Source: Rachycentron canadum | Taxonomy: Eukaryota; Chordata; Actinopteri; Carangiformes; Rachycentridae | Assembly: GCA_038496675.1 (NCBI GenBank) | Contig: CM076666.1 | Coordinates: 7,390,203-7,454,202, forward strand | Length of the DNA stretch: 64,000 nucleotides | Direction: 5' to 3' | In this document: one piece after another, positions 47,846-58,081 of the stretch | Layout: the number at the start of each line of letters is the position of its first letter | How positions within the stretch are numbered: the stretch's first letter is position 1 | Notes under the pieces: model-generated | The model's input: the letters and a program-made list of their open reading frames with translations, nothing else | Databases searched by the model: none | Told to the model about the DNA's origin: nothing | Made by a program: the position numbers and the translations under genes

Positions 47846-48489
47846 CAGTACTGTGGTTTAGCAATGCTATAATGACCATATATAATTATTTCTCAGTCTC
47901 TTTATTAGAATGCAATCAGAAAAACTGAAAAAAAAAACTGTTTCTATAGGCTTAAGTGGTGAGTATTTAGTGTGACCTCCATTTACACGAGCAACAGCAG
48001 GAACCTCAAGGAATGAACCCAAATTAATGTCACTGCTAACACCTTTAGCATATCTTAGCCTTTTCACCCTGTTCCCCTTCCGAAAAAGTGGTTTCTTGGC
48101 TGCTGCCCTTCTACAAAGACCATTCCTGATCAAGCTTCTCAAGGGACTGTGCAGGGGGTCAACATGGCTTCATCGTGATGAAGCTGCCAGATGCTGAGCC
48201 AGGTTCTTGCTGGACTTCTTCTGGTCTCTCGACGAAGAAACTCTCAGGAACTTCATTTAGGTTTAAGAGCCAGGTTCCTGTTTTTGCACAAGTGTAAGGG
48301 GAGGTCACACTGAATACTTGCCATTTTAGCCTACAGAGGCTATTTTTTCCTAATTTATTTCTGTTTTTTAATACTGCTACACATTTCCTGTATTTTCTGG
48401 TTGTAAGTAAGAGACTGAGAAATATTTATATATGGTCATTGCTAAAACAACAAATCTAAGGGTGGCCTAAGACTTTTGTGCAATATTGT
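47846..48489 (-). mobile_element. Tc1-like transposon with long inverted ends and a transposase remnant
   Basis: The right end (to 48,489) read inward from the minus strand gives TTGCACAAAAGTCTTAGGCC, then TTGTTGTTTTAGCAATG, ACCATATATAAATATTTCTC, AGTCTCTTACTTACAACCAG and GTGTGACCTCCCCTTACAC. The left end from 47,846 gives CAGTACTGT and then GGTTTAGCAATGCTATAATG, CATATATAATTATTTCTCAG, TCTCTTTATTAGAATGCAAT and GTGTGACCTCCATTTACAC, so about 145 bases are inverted copies. The left end lacks roughly 30 bases (the TGCAAAAGTCTTAGGCC part). Inside, the minus strand encodes RSLIRNGLCRRAAAKKPLFR and KGNRVKRLRYAK (about 48,041-48,139), a Tc1-like linker region preceding the first catalytic Asp; the rest of the transposase is deleted. 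The element is inactive. Confidence 0.82.
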
Positions 48490-48494
48490 CGATT

Positions 48495-51170
48495 GTATCC
48501 CGTAGACTGCTATAGCTTCAGTACAACACAGTTTCGAAAGCTGCGTTCCTCTGTCCACAAATGTCGATTTTGGTTTGTCTTACAATTATGTCATAGTGGA
48601 TATAACATAAAGTAAATTTTTGACAACTTGGTAAGAGACAGTGGAAAATCTCAGCTTTGCCTTTACACACTGATCAAGATCAGTTATAGCCTAAAATGCA
48701 AGCTGCAGTATGTAATGTTGGATTGATCACTCTTTACTCGTGACCGTGTGTAATGTGTGTGGATTGAAACCTCGACTGACCTGTTCACAGGTGGCCGGGG
48801 TCGGGCGGTGCTGTGCTGACTATATATGTGGTTTATTTCTTCTCTTCTCTCCATTGAGTTTTGTTTCATTTCAAGATTTAACCAAATACCTATTGTAGAA
48901 ACCATCCACATGGTTTATTTTTGGTACTTCAAATTCAAAGTAATATCCCTTCATCATGCTCATTTCCCCAAGTTTGGTCAACTTGGCCACGGACTGAAAA
49001 TCTCCTTTTCAGACCATCTTTGTGTTTCTAAGTCATAAAAAGGACCTTAAACTAGAGAGCCATTAGACTTTATTATTCTATTATGAGTTCTAATCCCTCT
49101 GCTCTCATCACTGCGGAAAAAGTCAAACTGCAAACACATTCACACTCGGGCTTAACACAGAGGAATCAGGCTGGAGCAATAGTATAACAGCTCCCAGTGC
49201 AGTCATTTAGATAAAACACACTCACATGCACACACATAATGCAGAGGCTAGAGGACTACAGAATGATCCGATAACAATGGTAAAACAAAATTGCAGAAAC
49301 ACATTAACGGCACATGCACTGTATATAAAATACTATGTATTTTGGATGCCATACAATAAAACACGGTGCAACACTGACCTGACATCACGAGAGTGGATCA
49401 GTGAGTGTTGAGGTGCTGGCCTGGCAATATGATATGATAATATATGACTCCAGTTGCCTTTGAATCAACTTGTTTTGGTCATCCTGCATAACTGAGAATC
49501 AGTTATTTGTGCTCTTGAATTACTCAACTTGTGTGTTGTTGCTCAAGAACTGAAACACCCTGACACGAAACAGCAGGCTGACAGCTGTGTATTCAGCAAG
49601 TCTGGAAAGTGAGAAGAAGACTTTGACACTGACACACTTGAAGTCATGAGGCTGTTATGACTCAGCAGACAAAACAATGTTATTTGTGGTATTTGAGGAC
49701 TTCGATCAGTTAGAAAATATTAACTGTACAGTGACTAACAGTGTGGCATCAGAACGGCATTGTGTAGTGACAAGAATAAAAAAGAAAGTGACAAGAAGAA
49801 AAAAGAAGAAAAAAGAAAGTAAAACTTTATGTCAAACCAAAATTTCTAAAGCTCTTGATAAATATGGGACAGAGATGGTAATGGACGAATATTATAGCCT
49901 AGAGTAGGAGATGATATGGTGAACAGAAGATTATTTCTGCGTTGTTTGCCACAGTTATATATTTATTTCAGTTAGTGTTGTAACGGCATGATGATTTGAA
50001 ATCAACTGACTGAACCCAACAGACTGTCATGGCTGCCTGGGCCAAACAAATAAGGAAATGCCACAAAATCCTGCACAAAGCGGTTTAATTTTGAAATCCC
50101 TTGAACCTACAAAATATGTGTCAACCTCAAAATTATTATTTATTTATTTTTTATTTTATTTATTTTAGTTTTTTTTACTTACCAGCCCACGTTTTTTACA
50201 ATTGCATATTCTAGTGCATTGGAATGTATTTGGCAACTCAACATAGTAACACTGTGTCAAACTGGGGACTCATCTAAAATATTTAAGAGAGCGACACATT
50301 TTTTTTAGAAAAGTTCCAGCAAGTTCAGTAGCAGTACCACTGCTGTGGAGGATACCTGTAATAACAAAGTGTTGCTACTTTGTTATTACAGGTATCCTTT
50401 CCCTCACACCATTGAGCTGCTGTATAATAAGGATTTTGTGATACTAGGTACATATACACAATGTCTAAAATACTTATTGTGGCTTTTTTTTTCATGCTGA
50501 CTAGCAGAGAACAACTGCTGATGTGTTTCAAACAGCCCAGCATCAGGCAGCAGTGCATTTGAATTCACGTAACCACATCTGTGCTCATTTACATCATCAG
50601 TGTTTGTAAATACTCCCGTAAACTGAAAAGATTGGGCAGAGTAAATAAGCCTCACAGAGTCAGACTGAGAAAACACTTTGAACTGCTGGATTCATCATTA
50701 TGGGCATAGATCTTGAATACTCCGTAAGTCAGTATTTACTCAGTACTTAGCCTGCTTTTATGGCCATTAAAATACTATGATGTGAAAAAGGAATAGTTTT
50801 AATATCACTCATTATACTCAGTGTTTTCCATAAAAACGTTCTGATGCACAGCATAGAATCATGAAGCTCTTAAAATGTGGAAAAGTGCAAAAGTGTTGTC
50901 TGCGGAGGTGAGTAATTCAAATAAAAATAACCAAACTAAAGTTGGGCAATCGTGTTGCGCAGCTTCTTGTATCTATAGTGTTTCCCAATAATGATACCCC
51001 TGCAGTGGGAAGTGAATTTAGAAGCTGCTATAATCACATTTTATCTCATCGTAATCATCTACATGGGGCTTACATCCATATATTCTATTTTTATGCGAGT
51101 CTAAAATTTAAGCAATGGCATAAAGTGTTAGTTCTGTTAATGTTAGAGTACCTCTCCAGACATGTTTTAA
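48495..51170. other. Non-coding stretch, no gene recognised
   Basis: AT-rich unique sequence, with a TTTA-type patch at about 50,138-50,165 and the hairpin listed at 50,349-50,398. No gene is recognised. Confidence 0.55.
50349..50398. other. Perfect 22-bp hairpin, 6-base loop
   Basis: The left arm at 50,349-50,370 (AGGATACCTGTA, then ATAACAAAGT) and the right arm at 50,377-50,398 are exact inverted copies; the loop is GTTGCT. Two further G-T pairs extend the base. There is no U-run after it, and the flanking TAGCAGTACC suggests no recognisable transposon end. It could be a young fold-back insertion or a structured transcript; it is short for a standard microRNA precursor. Confidence 0.9.
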
Positions 51171-51174
51171 ACTA

Positions 51175-51271
51175 CACTATGTGGATGTAAAAGTATTGAC
51201 CACCTACACATTACATCTACAGGAGCTTTTATAACCTCCCAGACTAAATCCATAGGCATTAATATGGAGTT
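51175..51271 (+). mobile_element. Isolated Tc1-like end
   Basis: Next to a TA, the sequence reads CACTATGTGGATGTAAAAGT, ATTGACCACC, then AACCTCCCAGACTAAATCC and ATAGGCATTAATATGGAGTT. This follows the end of a fish Tc1-like lineage (CACTATATGGACAAAAGTAT, CATCCCATTCTAAATCCATA, GGCATTAATATGGAGTTGG). The sequence stops matching immediately afterwards, so the body of the element is gone. The same lineage appears to be represented by its other end at 23,250-23,560. Confidence 0.75.
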
Positions 51272-51429
51272 AATATCAAATAAAATTTGTTTATATTTGT
51301 TGTTTATACTATTTAAATAGAGAGAGAGAGCGAGAGCAATATGGCAGGCAATAATAATGGCAATAATAACTAATAATAATTATTGCAGCAACAGGTGTTA
51401 AGCAGAAACATGGGGGCAGCTTTGTAGGC

Positions 51430-51985
51430 TGTGTACACAATACTTGTGTAGGCCAAGACAATGCCATCCAAAGTAACCACATGATCAGATTATGTTTGTC
51501 TAAGGGCCAAGTACAGTAACTTCAGCTTTGTCTTAATTTAGAAGTAAAAAGTTACAGGTCATCCAGGCAGTCTTTAAGACATGCCTGATGCCTAACTACC
51601 TGATTAGTTTCATTTAGCTTCATAGATAAATACAGTTGGGTATCATCATCATAGCAATTAAAATGTACGTGATGCTTCCTGATAATATTGCCTCAAGGAA
51701 GCATATAAAGGGTGAAATTTGGTATTGGTCCGAGCACAGAACCGTGTGGAACTCCATGATTAACTTTTGCATGCATAGAAGAGTCATTGTGAAACATGAA
51801 CAAACTGGATTCTAAATTGTTTGAGGCCATTAGGTGGTCATTGGTAACTTTCACCAGTGCTGTGTCTGTGCTATAATGTGCTCTGAATCCTGACTGAAAA
51901 TCTTCAAACAAACCATTCCTATTCAGATGATGAGTTGGTTTACAACAGCTTTTACAAGTTGTGAATAACAAAAACAAATTTATTT
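51430..51985 (-). pseudogene. LINE reverse transcriptase core fragment (L2/CR1/Rex1-like), internally deleted
   Basis: On the minus strand the frame shows FEDFQSGFRAHYSTDTALVK, VTNDHLMASNN, then GVPHGSVLGPIPNFTLYMLP (about 51,693-51,770) and, after a frameshift, CYDDDTQLYLSMK with the catalytic motif at 51,642-51,653, NETNQVVRHQACLKDCLDDL and a TSKLRQS segment (family: LNSDKTEV). This is the ordered palm domain of a non-LTR reverse transcriptase. The expected AFDTVDH block holding the first catalytic Asp is missing between LMASNN and GVPHGS, so an internal deletion has removed it. The usual YADD motif reads YDDD here. The fragment cannot be active. Confidence 0.87.
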
Positions 51986-51989
51986 GTAA

Positions 51990-53465
51990 AGAAGCTCATA
52001 AATGCAAAATCTCACTCTCTGTACTGACATGGTTTTGGTGACATGTGAAGGAGTAGCATGTACGAGATGGTTAGTATTAGTAGAAACATTGCAGATATTC
52101 AGCTTCATGTTTTAGTCTCTTTCAGACCCAGACTCAGATGAGTCTGTTGTGACCAAAATCAGTGACTAGCAGATGTATGAGACCAGTAAGCGCAGTTGGC
52201 ATCTTTTGTTTATCTATGTTGTTCTGGGTTGATAGCTTGGGACTGGCAGGGACTGACACAGTGTTGGTGGTTGTGCTAATGCAAACACTCACTCTCTGTA
52301 CTGAAGTTTTCCAGTTAATTTTGCCCCACCTACTGTACTGGATTATCTTAGCTCCTTAGATTCTCCATTTATGAAACCCTGGATGCGTGAATCTGTTTTT
52401 ATGAGACTGTCATTGGTTCACTGCAGTTCAAGGTGGAAATACGCAGTTAGGGTGTTCTCTGCTAATTTTGCTCATGATATGTCTTGTATTATATAAAAAA
52501 TGGACACATTGACAAGGTCAAAAACTAAAGTGTAGGAAAAAAAACACTTTACAAACCTGCTCTTCCAACCTGTGTTATAGTGTTTAACCTAAGAAATACA
52601 CACAACCTGACTCATCTTACATGTAGCAGAATATTCTAGTTGTTTCCAGGAACAAACTGATTTTCATCTCACAGAAACTTAATCTACAACCAAGGGCACA
52701 TGCACAAAAAGCTTGACTGTCCTCCAGATGTGCAGATGTATTGTTGCAAAGAAACACATTTGCCTCCTCCAGTGTGCTGTTCCAGGCTTTTGGTCTCGCC
52801 AAATATTGTTCTATTTGTGATGCAAAGAACTCTATCAGAGCATAGACTCTGCTGAGCTGAGCAGAATCGCTCAGTAAAGATGGTTAAAAATGTAAATGAC
52901 CAGGACCCCCCCTCCCACACACACACACACACACACCCTCCCTCCCTCAAATATCTTTGCTGTTGTGAGTTTCATTCTAAAGCAGGAAGCTGTTGCATTC
53001 ATTTGGTGCCATGCAGTAAATTGAAGGCCTTTTTTTCACATTTGTTTTGTTCTATTTTCTCTTTTTCCTGTGTTTGTAGACAAGCATGTGCATGATGTCT
53101 ACTTTCCATGCTGAAGATCAGCACACATGCACCCAATTGGTGTTTGGCAACAGTTTGTAAATCATAGCTGATGGATTTATCTCACAGACATTTATGGGAG
53201 TTATCCAGAGCTGAGGTAGTCCACTCTCATAAATGTTTTGATGAAAGGTGATGACGATAGCTGGCGCAGACTTTAGATTGTGGGCTCAGTGGCGGGCATG
53301 GTACAGCTGGACTATGGCTGAGACATAACAAACCAATGGGTGCGATCTTTATTTAAAAACTGGCCCAATCAAACGTGTGGTCTCGGTTCCTCTTGCAAAC
53401 CACCAAGCATTTCGATTTCCAACTGTGCTGAGCAATGAACAGCTCAGTTCAAATCTGAAAAGGTC
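51990..53465. other. Non-coding stretch, no gene recognised
   Basis: Unique sequence, with the CA repeat at 52,916-52,936. The part from 51,990 to about 52,330 could be a more eroded 5' portion of the same LINE, but I see no supporting protein motif. Confidence 0.5.
52916..52936. repeat. (CA)10 microsatellite
   Basis: About ten CA units, preceded by CCCCCCCTCC. Confidence 0.9.
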
Positions 53466-53467
53466 TA

Positions 53468-54158
53468 CAGTCCTGTGCAAAAGTCTTAGGCCATCACTAG
53501 CTTTGTTGTTTCACCAAGGTTTAAATGACCATCCTTATTTACATCCATACTCCCTTGGCACTAAGCACATCTTGAACTCTTTGGGGAGACTGTCCTGAAG
53601 TTTTCTGAAGTCATCTTTATTTACCCTGCCTTTCATTTCTTTCTCTGTCCAGGGGATCCCATACTGCCTCTATAATATTCAGGCCAGCCCATGACTGTCA
53701 GTGTTTTATCAGCTGCTTTTCTCTCCAAATATGATTTCACTGCATTAGCAGTGGGATCATGATCATGCTGAAAAATAAAACCATTCCCAATCAGGCGCTT
53801 TCCAGAAGGAATGGCACGATGAATTAAAACCTGTCTGTACTTATCATCATCATCATCAACACTGAGCCAGGTCCTTGTTGGACTTCTTCTGGTCTCTCAA
53901 AAAAGAAACTGAGAAAGTTCTCATCAGATTTTGAAAGTTTTCTTGGCCTTCCAGTGTAAGGGGAGGTCACACTAAATGCTTGCCACTTTATCCTAGAAGC
54001 TGTTTTTTCAGATTTTTTTTTTTTTTTAACACTGTCCACATTTTATGTATTTTCTGGTTGTATTCTAACAAAGAGACTGAGAAATAATTATATATGATCA
54101 TTATAGCATTGCTAAAACAACAAATCTAATGGTGGCCTAAGACTTTTGCACAATACTG
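53468..54158. mobile_element. Tc1-like non-autonomous element with clean TA-flanked ends
   Basis: The left end reads CAGTCCTGTGCAAAAGTCTT, AGGCCATCACTAG, TTTGTTGTTT; the right end reads GGTGGCCTAAGACTTTTGCA, CAATACTG, and the two are inverted copies over about 45 bases. TA lies directly outside both ends (53,466-53,467 and 54,159-54,160), the expected Tc1/mariner target duplication. The right 200 bases are clearly related to the right part of the element at 47,846-48,489, sharing GTAAGGGGAGGTCACAC, TCTGGTCTCTC, GAGACTGAGAAATA and GCTAAAACAACAAATCTAA. There is no complete transposase frame; interior text such as GATTTCACTGCATTAGCAG and CAATCAGGCGCTTTCCAG has been seen by me in outline in other fish elements but is not assigned to a protein. 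Confidence 0.8.
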
Positions 54159-54159
54159 T

Positions 54160-56100
54160 ACATTGCAATGTGTTTCCTTTACAATGAAGGTGAAATACAT
54201 GTGAAATTTGTGGGACTTGCAGGAATGTATGACTTAATTTGCAGTATTTCCTTTTTTTTAATTGATACGTATGCTTTTATATTGCATGGGCATGTATGTA
54301 TGTGTATTTGTGTGTGTGCAAATAAGGAATAGAAAAAAAAAGAATAGAAATAAGTATTTTTTTGTAAAACATCATACATGAAATGAACATATTTCTTGAG
54401 AAATTGGTGTAAGAGAAATGTCCTTGTAATGTTCAGGAAAGTGATTAAAGAAAGAGAGAAATCAGGGCCCTGGATCTGTCCCTTTGGATCCTCAGCGAAA
54501 TTAAATGGCTTATGTCCCATAACTACACCAAGTTTTGTACAGTTTGGTGCTTTTTATGTAATCCTGCTGAAAAATAACCAAGCAAACAAACAGATAAACA
54601 CACATTGAAAACATCATCTCTTTGCTAGAGCTAATAATAAACAATGTAACATTGTACTTATAAGTAACAACATATCACAGGATTGTATTCCTTATTTACA
54701 AATTAATGTCATTATTATGTGTAAAACCTGGAACCTTGGGTTGTGTGTGTTGTGGGCTCTTTACAAAAAACCATAGAACCAAGATTAAAGTAAAAAAAAA
54801 GAAAGGAAAAAAGCGTTGTTTTTTTTTTTGTTTTTTTTTTTATCTCAATTAATAATGCTAATGAGTGTCAGTGTCTGCAGTAAACTGTGCAGTAGAGATG
54901 TTACAGTTACAATCCCAGACATTTTCACTTGTGGGCATCAACTGAAAGAGCAGGTGTGACTCATCTGTTATAAAGAGTGAGGCTGTTTTATATTGAGAAT
55001 GGAAAGACAAAGGAAAGACAAAGATGTCATGAGCTGTTCAACACAAGTGGTGTGATTCCTGTATTATGGTTAGTTTAGGTTATGACTAAATTAACTAACC
55101 ATAATGCAGGAATCATTTCCTGTTTACTTTGTTTTATAGTCTTTCTATATGTAGCGGTCCAAGCTAAATAGTTTATTAATAATCCTAATGGTTCAAATAT
55201 ATGACGAAAAAAAGGAGGGAACAACTCTGCATGTTTCAACCTATAAACCACTGGTCGCTTGTCTGGCCTGAGAGGCCACCTTTTCTCTCAGACCTCTACT
55301 CTTACAACCTTCGTCTTCTCTTTACAGCAACAACTGGAGTCTCTAACTGTATGTGTGATTTATACTGACACACACTGTGTGTATCCATCAGCAGCACAGC
55401 AGGACAGACACTTGCCAACACAGGGGTTTGATTCAAGTTATCAGCTTGAAGGATGATCTTTCCAACCACAACAGTACGCCACCCTGCTGTCCCGGGGTCA
55501 GCTGTTCAGAGACTGCAAACTCTGCTGATGAAGAATTACGAGGCTTTAAAGCACATAAATTATTACTATAAACCTATAGTAAAAACTATTACATTCTTGG
55601 TGTGAAAAAAATAAAAATGAAGAAAATATATCTGTCTTTGCTCCACATCTTCCATAACAGCCTTGTTTGGAAATAAACCAGACTCTCTCTGCCCTTGGTT
55701 TCGATTCAGCAATGTAAGCCAGAAGCCAGAGCCTTCATTGTTACACCCTAAAGTGTAATAATCTTTTGATTGACAATAGTTTGGTCAGATTTTATGATCA
55801 AATGTGTGTTGTTCCCACGCTGATATTCCTGTGAAAATATGTTAACGTTTTTGCTGAATATATACTTAACTACCAAATCAAATTTGCCCCAAATACCCTT
55901 TTTGAAGTTGTCCTCCTGCATGATGCAAGCTTGACACACTTGTATGTGTGGAGAAGAATGTAAGTGTGGGATGGGGAGTGTAAAAGAGAGGAAGAGGGTA
56001 ATAAGCAAACAAGGTACTATGATAAGAGATTTAATCAGATGAAGGAACTGTCTGAGCAAAAACTCTCAGCAAAAAGTTGTTTCTGGTAAAACTGTGTTGA
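54160..56100. other. Non-coding stretch; possible 3' untranslated region of a minus-strand gene
   Basis: AT-rich sequence without a coding frame of note. If the splice acceptor at 56,174 is real, sequence to its left would hold the 3' untranslated part; a minus-strand AATAAA word lies opposite TTTATT at about 55,171. The near-perfect hairpin at 55,053-55,115 falls in this interval. Confidence 0.4.
55053..55115. ncRNA. Near-perfect 23-bp hairpin, possible small-RNA precursor
   Basis: The left arm at 55,053-55,075 (TGATTCCTGTATTATGG, TTAGTT) pairs with the right arm at 55,093-55,115 (AACTAACCATAATGC, AGGAATCA) with one T/G mismatch; in RNA this position can wobble-pair on one strand. Past a small bulge the stem can continue into the 17-base loop. 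Total size of about 63 bases is within the microRNA precursor range, but arms this close to perfect are more usual for young inverted repeats or MITE-derived hairpins. I do not recognise a known microRNA seed family in either arm. Confidence 0.3.
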
Positions 56101-56103
56101 AGA

Positions 56104-56174
56104 TTAGTCATTCTCAGCGGCATTGATGGATTGGGTAAACTTGAAAGATGTTCTCTGGGTTGTTCGCACCGTTG
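56104..56174 (-). CDS. Candidate short terminal exon after a strong splice acceptor
   Basis: On the minus strand the sequence immediately before 56,174 is a textbook 3' splice site: CTAAC branch-point words, a tract CTCTCCCTTTCTTTTTTTTT of pyrimidines, then CAG. Downstream, two phases give short open ends: NGANNPENIFQVYPIHQCR ending at TGA (56,114-56,116), or TVRTTQRTSFKFTQSINAAE then ND ending at TAA (56,104-56,106). The third phase stays open longer (to 56,032) but looks less protein-like. I do not recognise the protein, and no upstream exon is visible to the window's right edge, so the preceding intron would exceed 7.8 kb. This could equally be chance. Confidence 0.22.
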
Positions 56175-57993
56175 CTGAAAAAAAAAAAAGAAAGGGAGAG
56201 AAGTTAGGAAAAGTTAGGCAAAAAGTACAGTGTTTAGTGTCTCCTCTGTTCCATTTTGTCTCTACAGTGCACCATCCATCATCGGTCAGGGAGACAAACT
56301 GAAATTTGAAAATATTTCATTGCCCTGGCACTTACTCTCTCTCCTTCAACCTTCTCCACCCTGCTGCTCCCCTAAGCTTATCCAGACACTTTTCATCGAC
56401 TACCTGTAGCATGTAGTCTTTCTGCAGCTGCAACAACGTGCAGTGCGTTCTCACTCATGGAAACAAGAGGGAGATCTGCTTCCCATAACCACCCATTGAT
56501 AGCACCACACAGGCAGGTTACCCACAAAGCCCCTGCCCTTAAAGGTTAAAGCTGGGCTGGCAAGTTCATGGGTTCATGTGTGTGATCAAAATCAAATCAA
56601 CATTTTGAATAGATTTGAGTTGTGATCCAAAAATATGTGATAAATACCAAAGTATTTTCAACAGACCATGATGGAATTGTTGAAAATCAGATTTTCCCTG
56701 GTAACAAGTATTATGTGTATTTGTTCAGAGCAATGGAGGGTTGACAAGCTGACAGATTATTGCTTTTCTTACAGCAACACAAACTTTCGGATTATAAGCA
56801 GTTATGTTTACCATGTTCACTATTTTTTATTTAGCATATCAGCAAGCAAGCATTTGCTAATTTGCACAAAAACACATCAGCTGCACCATAGCTGATACTG
56901 ATGGAAATGTTATTACCCAAGGTATTTGATAATAAACAAAACTGAAATGTTGGACTCTCTAAAGTGACTACAGTTATTGCTTTGTGTCCAAAGATATGTG
57001 TTTAAAATTTCAAGGTAATGACATGTAATTTAATACAAGTCAAAAATGTTAACCTCATGGTGGCACTGGACATGAATCCAGGAGTTCATCAAAGTCAGAT
57101 GATTCATTCACTGGGGACTGTTTGTCTGCATAAAATGTCGTGGCTGAGGATTGGTTGGGCTGCACATGGCTGTGTTGCACCTTCATATATCACATTGTGA
57201 TATAATATGTAAGTTGTAAACATCAGGAAATTACTAGAGACTTGCATTACCGAAGACATAGATATTTGCCTCTCATATGAAATCATTCCAAATCGAAACT
57301 TGCTCAGTGCATTTCACAAAGGTCTGACCTCCATTCTCTTTTCTCTCGTTAGAGTGATTTACGATCTCTCCCCTGATATATCTGCCACTGTCTGCTTGAA
57401 CTCAGTGTGAGCCCCTGTTGCCCCTGAATGATGCGTCTGTGTACATGACAAATTAGTTGTTGATATGTCCCTGCACCAGTGCGACAAAGATTTACAACTC
57501 CTGGCAGCCTTCGAGATTCAGATTTTTATTCTGTCTCTGCTCGTCTTTATACGTTCTCTCCTCCTTCAGCAGGCAGCCATGTTATCCTAAAGAAGACTTG
57601 TCATCTGTTATTGATATCAAAGGCATTCTTTTATGTAACAGATAAGTCATACAGTCTCTGGAAAAATGAAAATGGCTTGTTAACACGCAGCTCATAGGGG
57701 AAAAACTGACACTTTTAATGACTGGCTGAGAATTCTTAAAAAAGAAACTTTATAAGGTATTTCTCTGCAGCACGCTGAAAACATAAAACTGTTTCCATGT
57801 GTAACCCTGCAGTACTGTTCCCTTCATCCGACTGCTTCCACTCCCTTTCCACCCCCCCCTTGTGGTCTGTCTCTATTGCTGTCTGTCTCTCTGCCCTTTT
57901 AGCCAGTGAAGCGTGTGATTGGACAGCAGTGATGCTGATTAGCATAATGCTGCGGCATCCATCTTCAACCTGCATGAAGTTGAGCAAAATATA

Positions 57994-57995
<2 letters not shown>

Positions 57996-58069
<74 letters not shown>

Positions 58070-58081
58070 CAGCAGCAGCAG
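57996..58081. repeat. Compound (GT)35-(CAG)5 microsatellite
   Basis: About 35 uninterrupted GT units (57,996-58,066) run straight into five CAG units (58,067-58,081). It is the longest pure dinucleotide array in the window apart from the gapped AT array. Confidence 0.95.

Noticed and set aside
49795..49835. Lys/Arg-rich nuclear-signal-like peptide
   Set aside because: It is the translation of an AAG/AAA-rich purine run with no gene around it.
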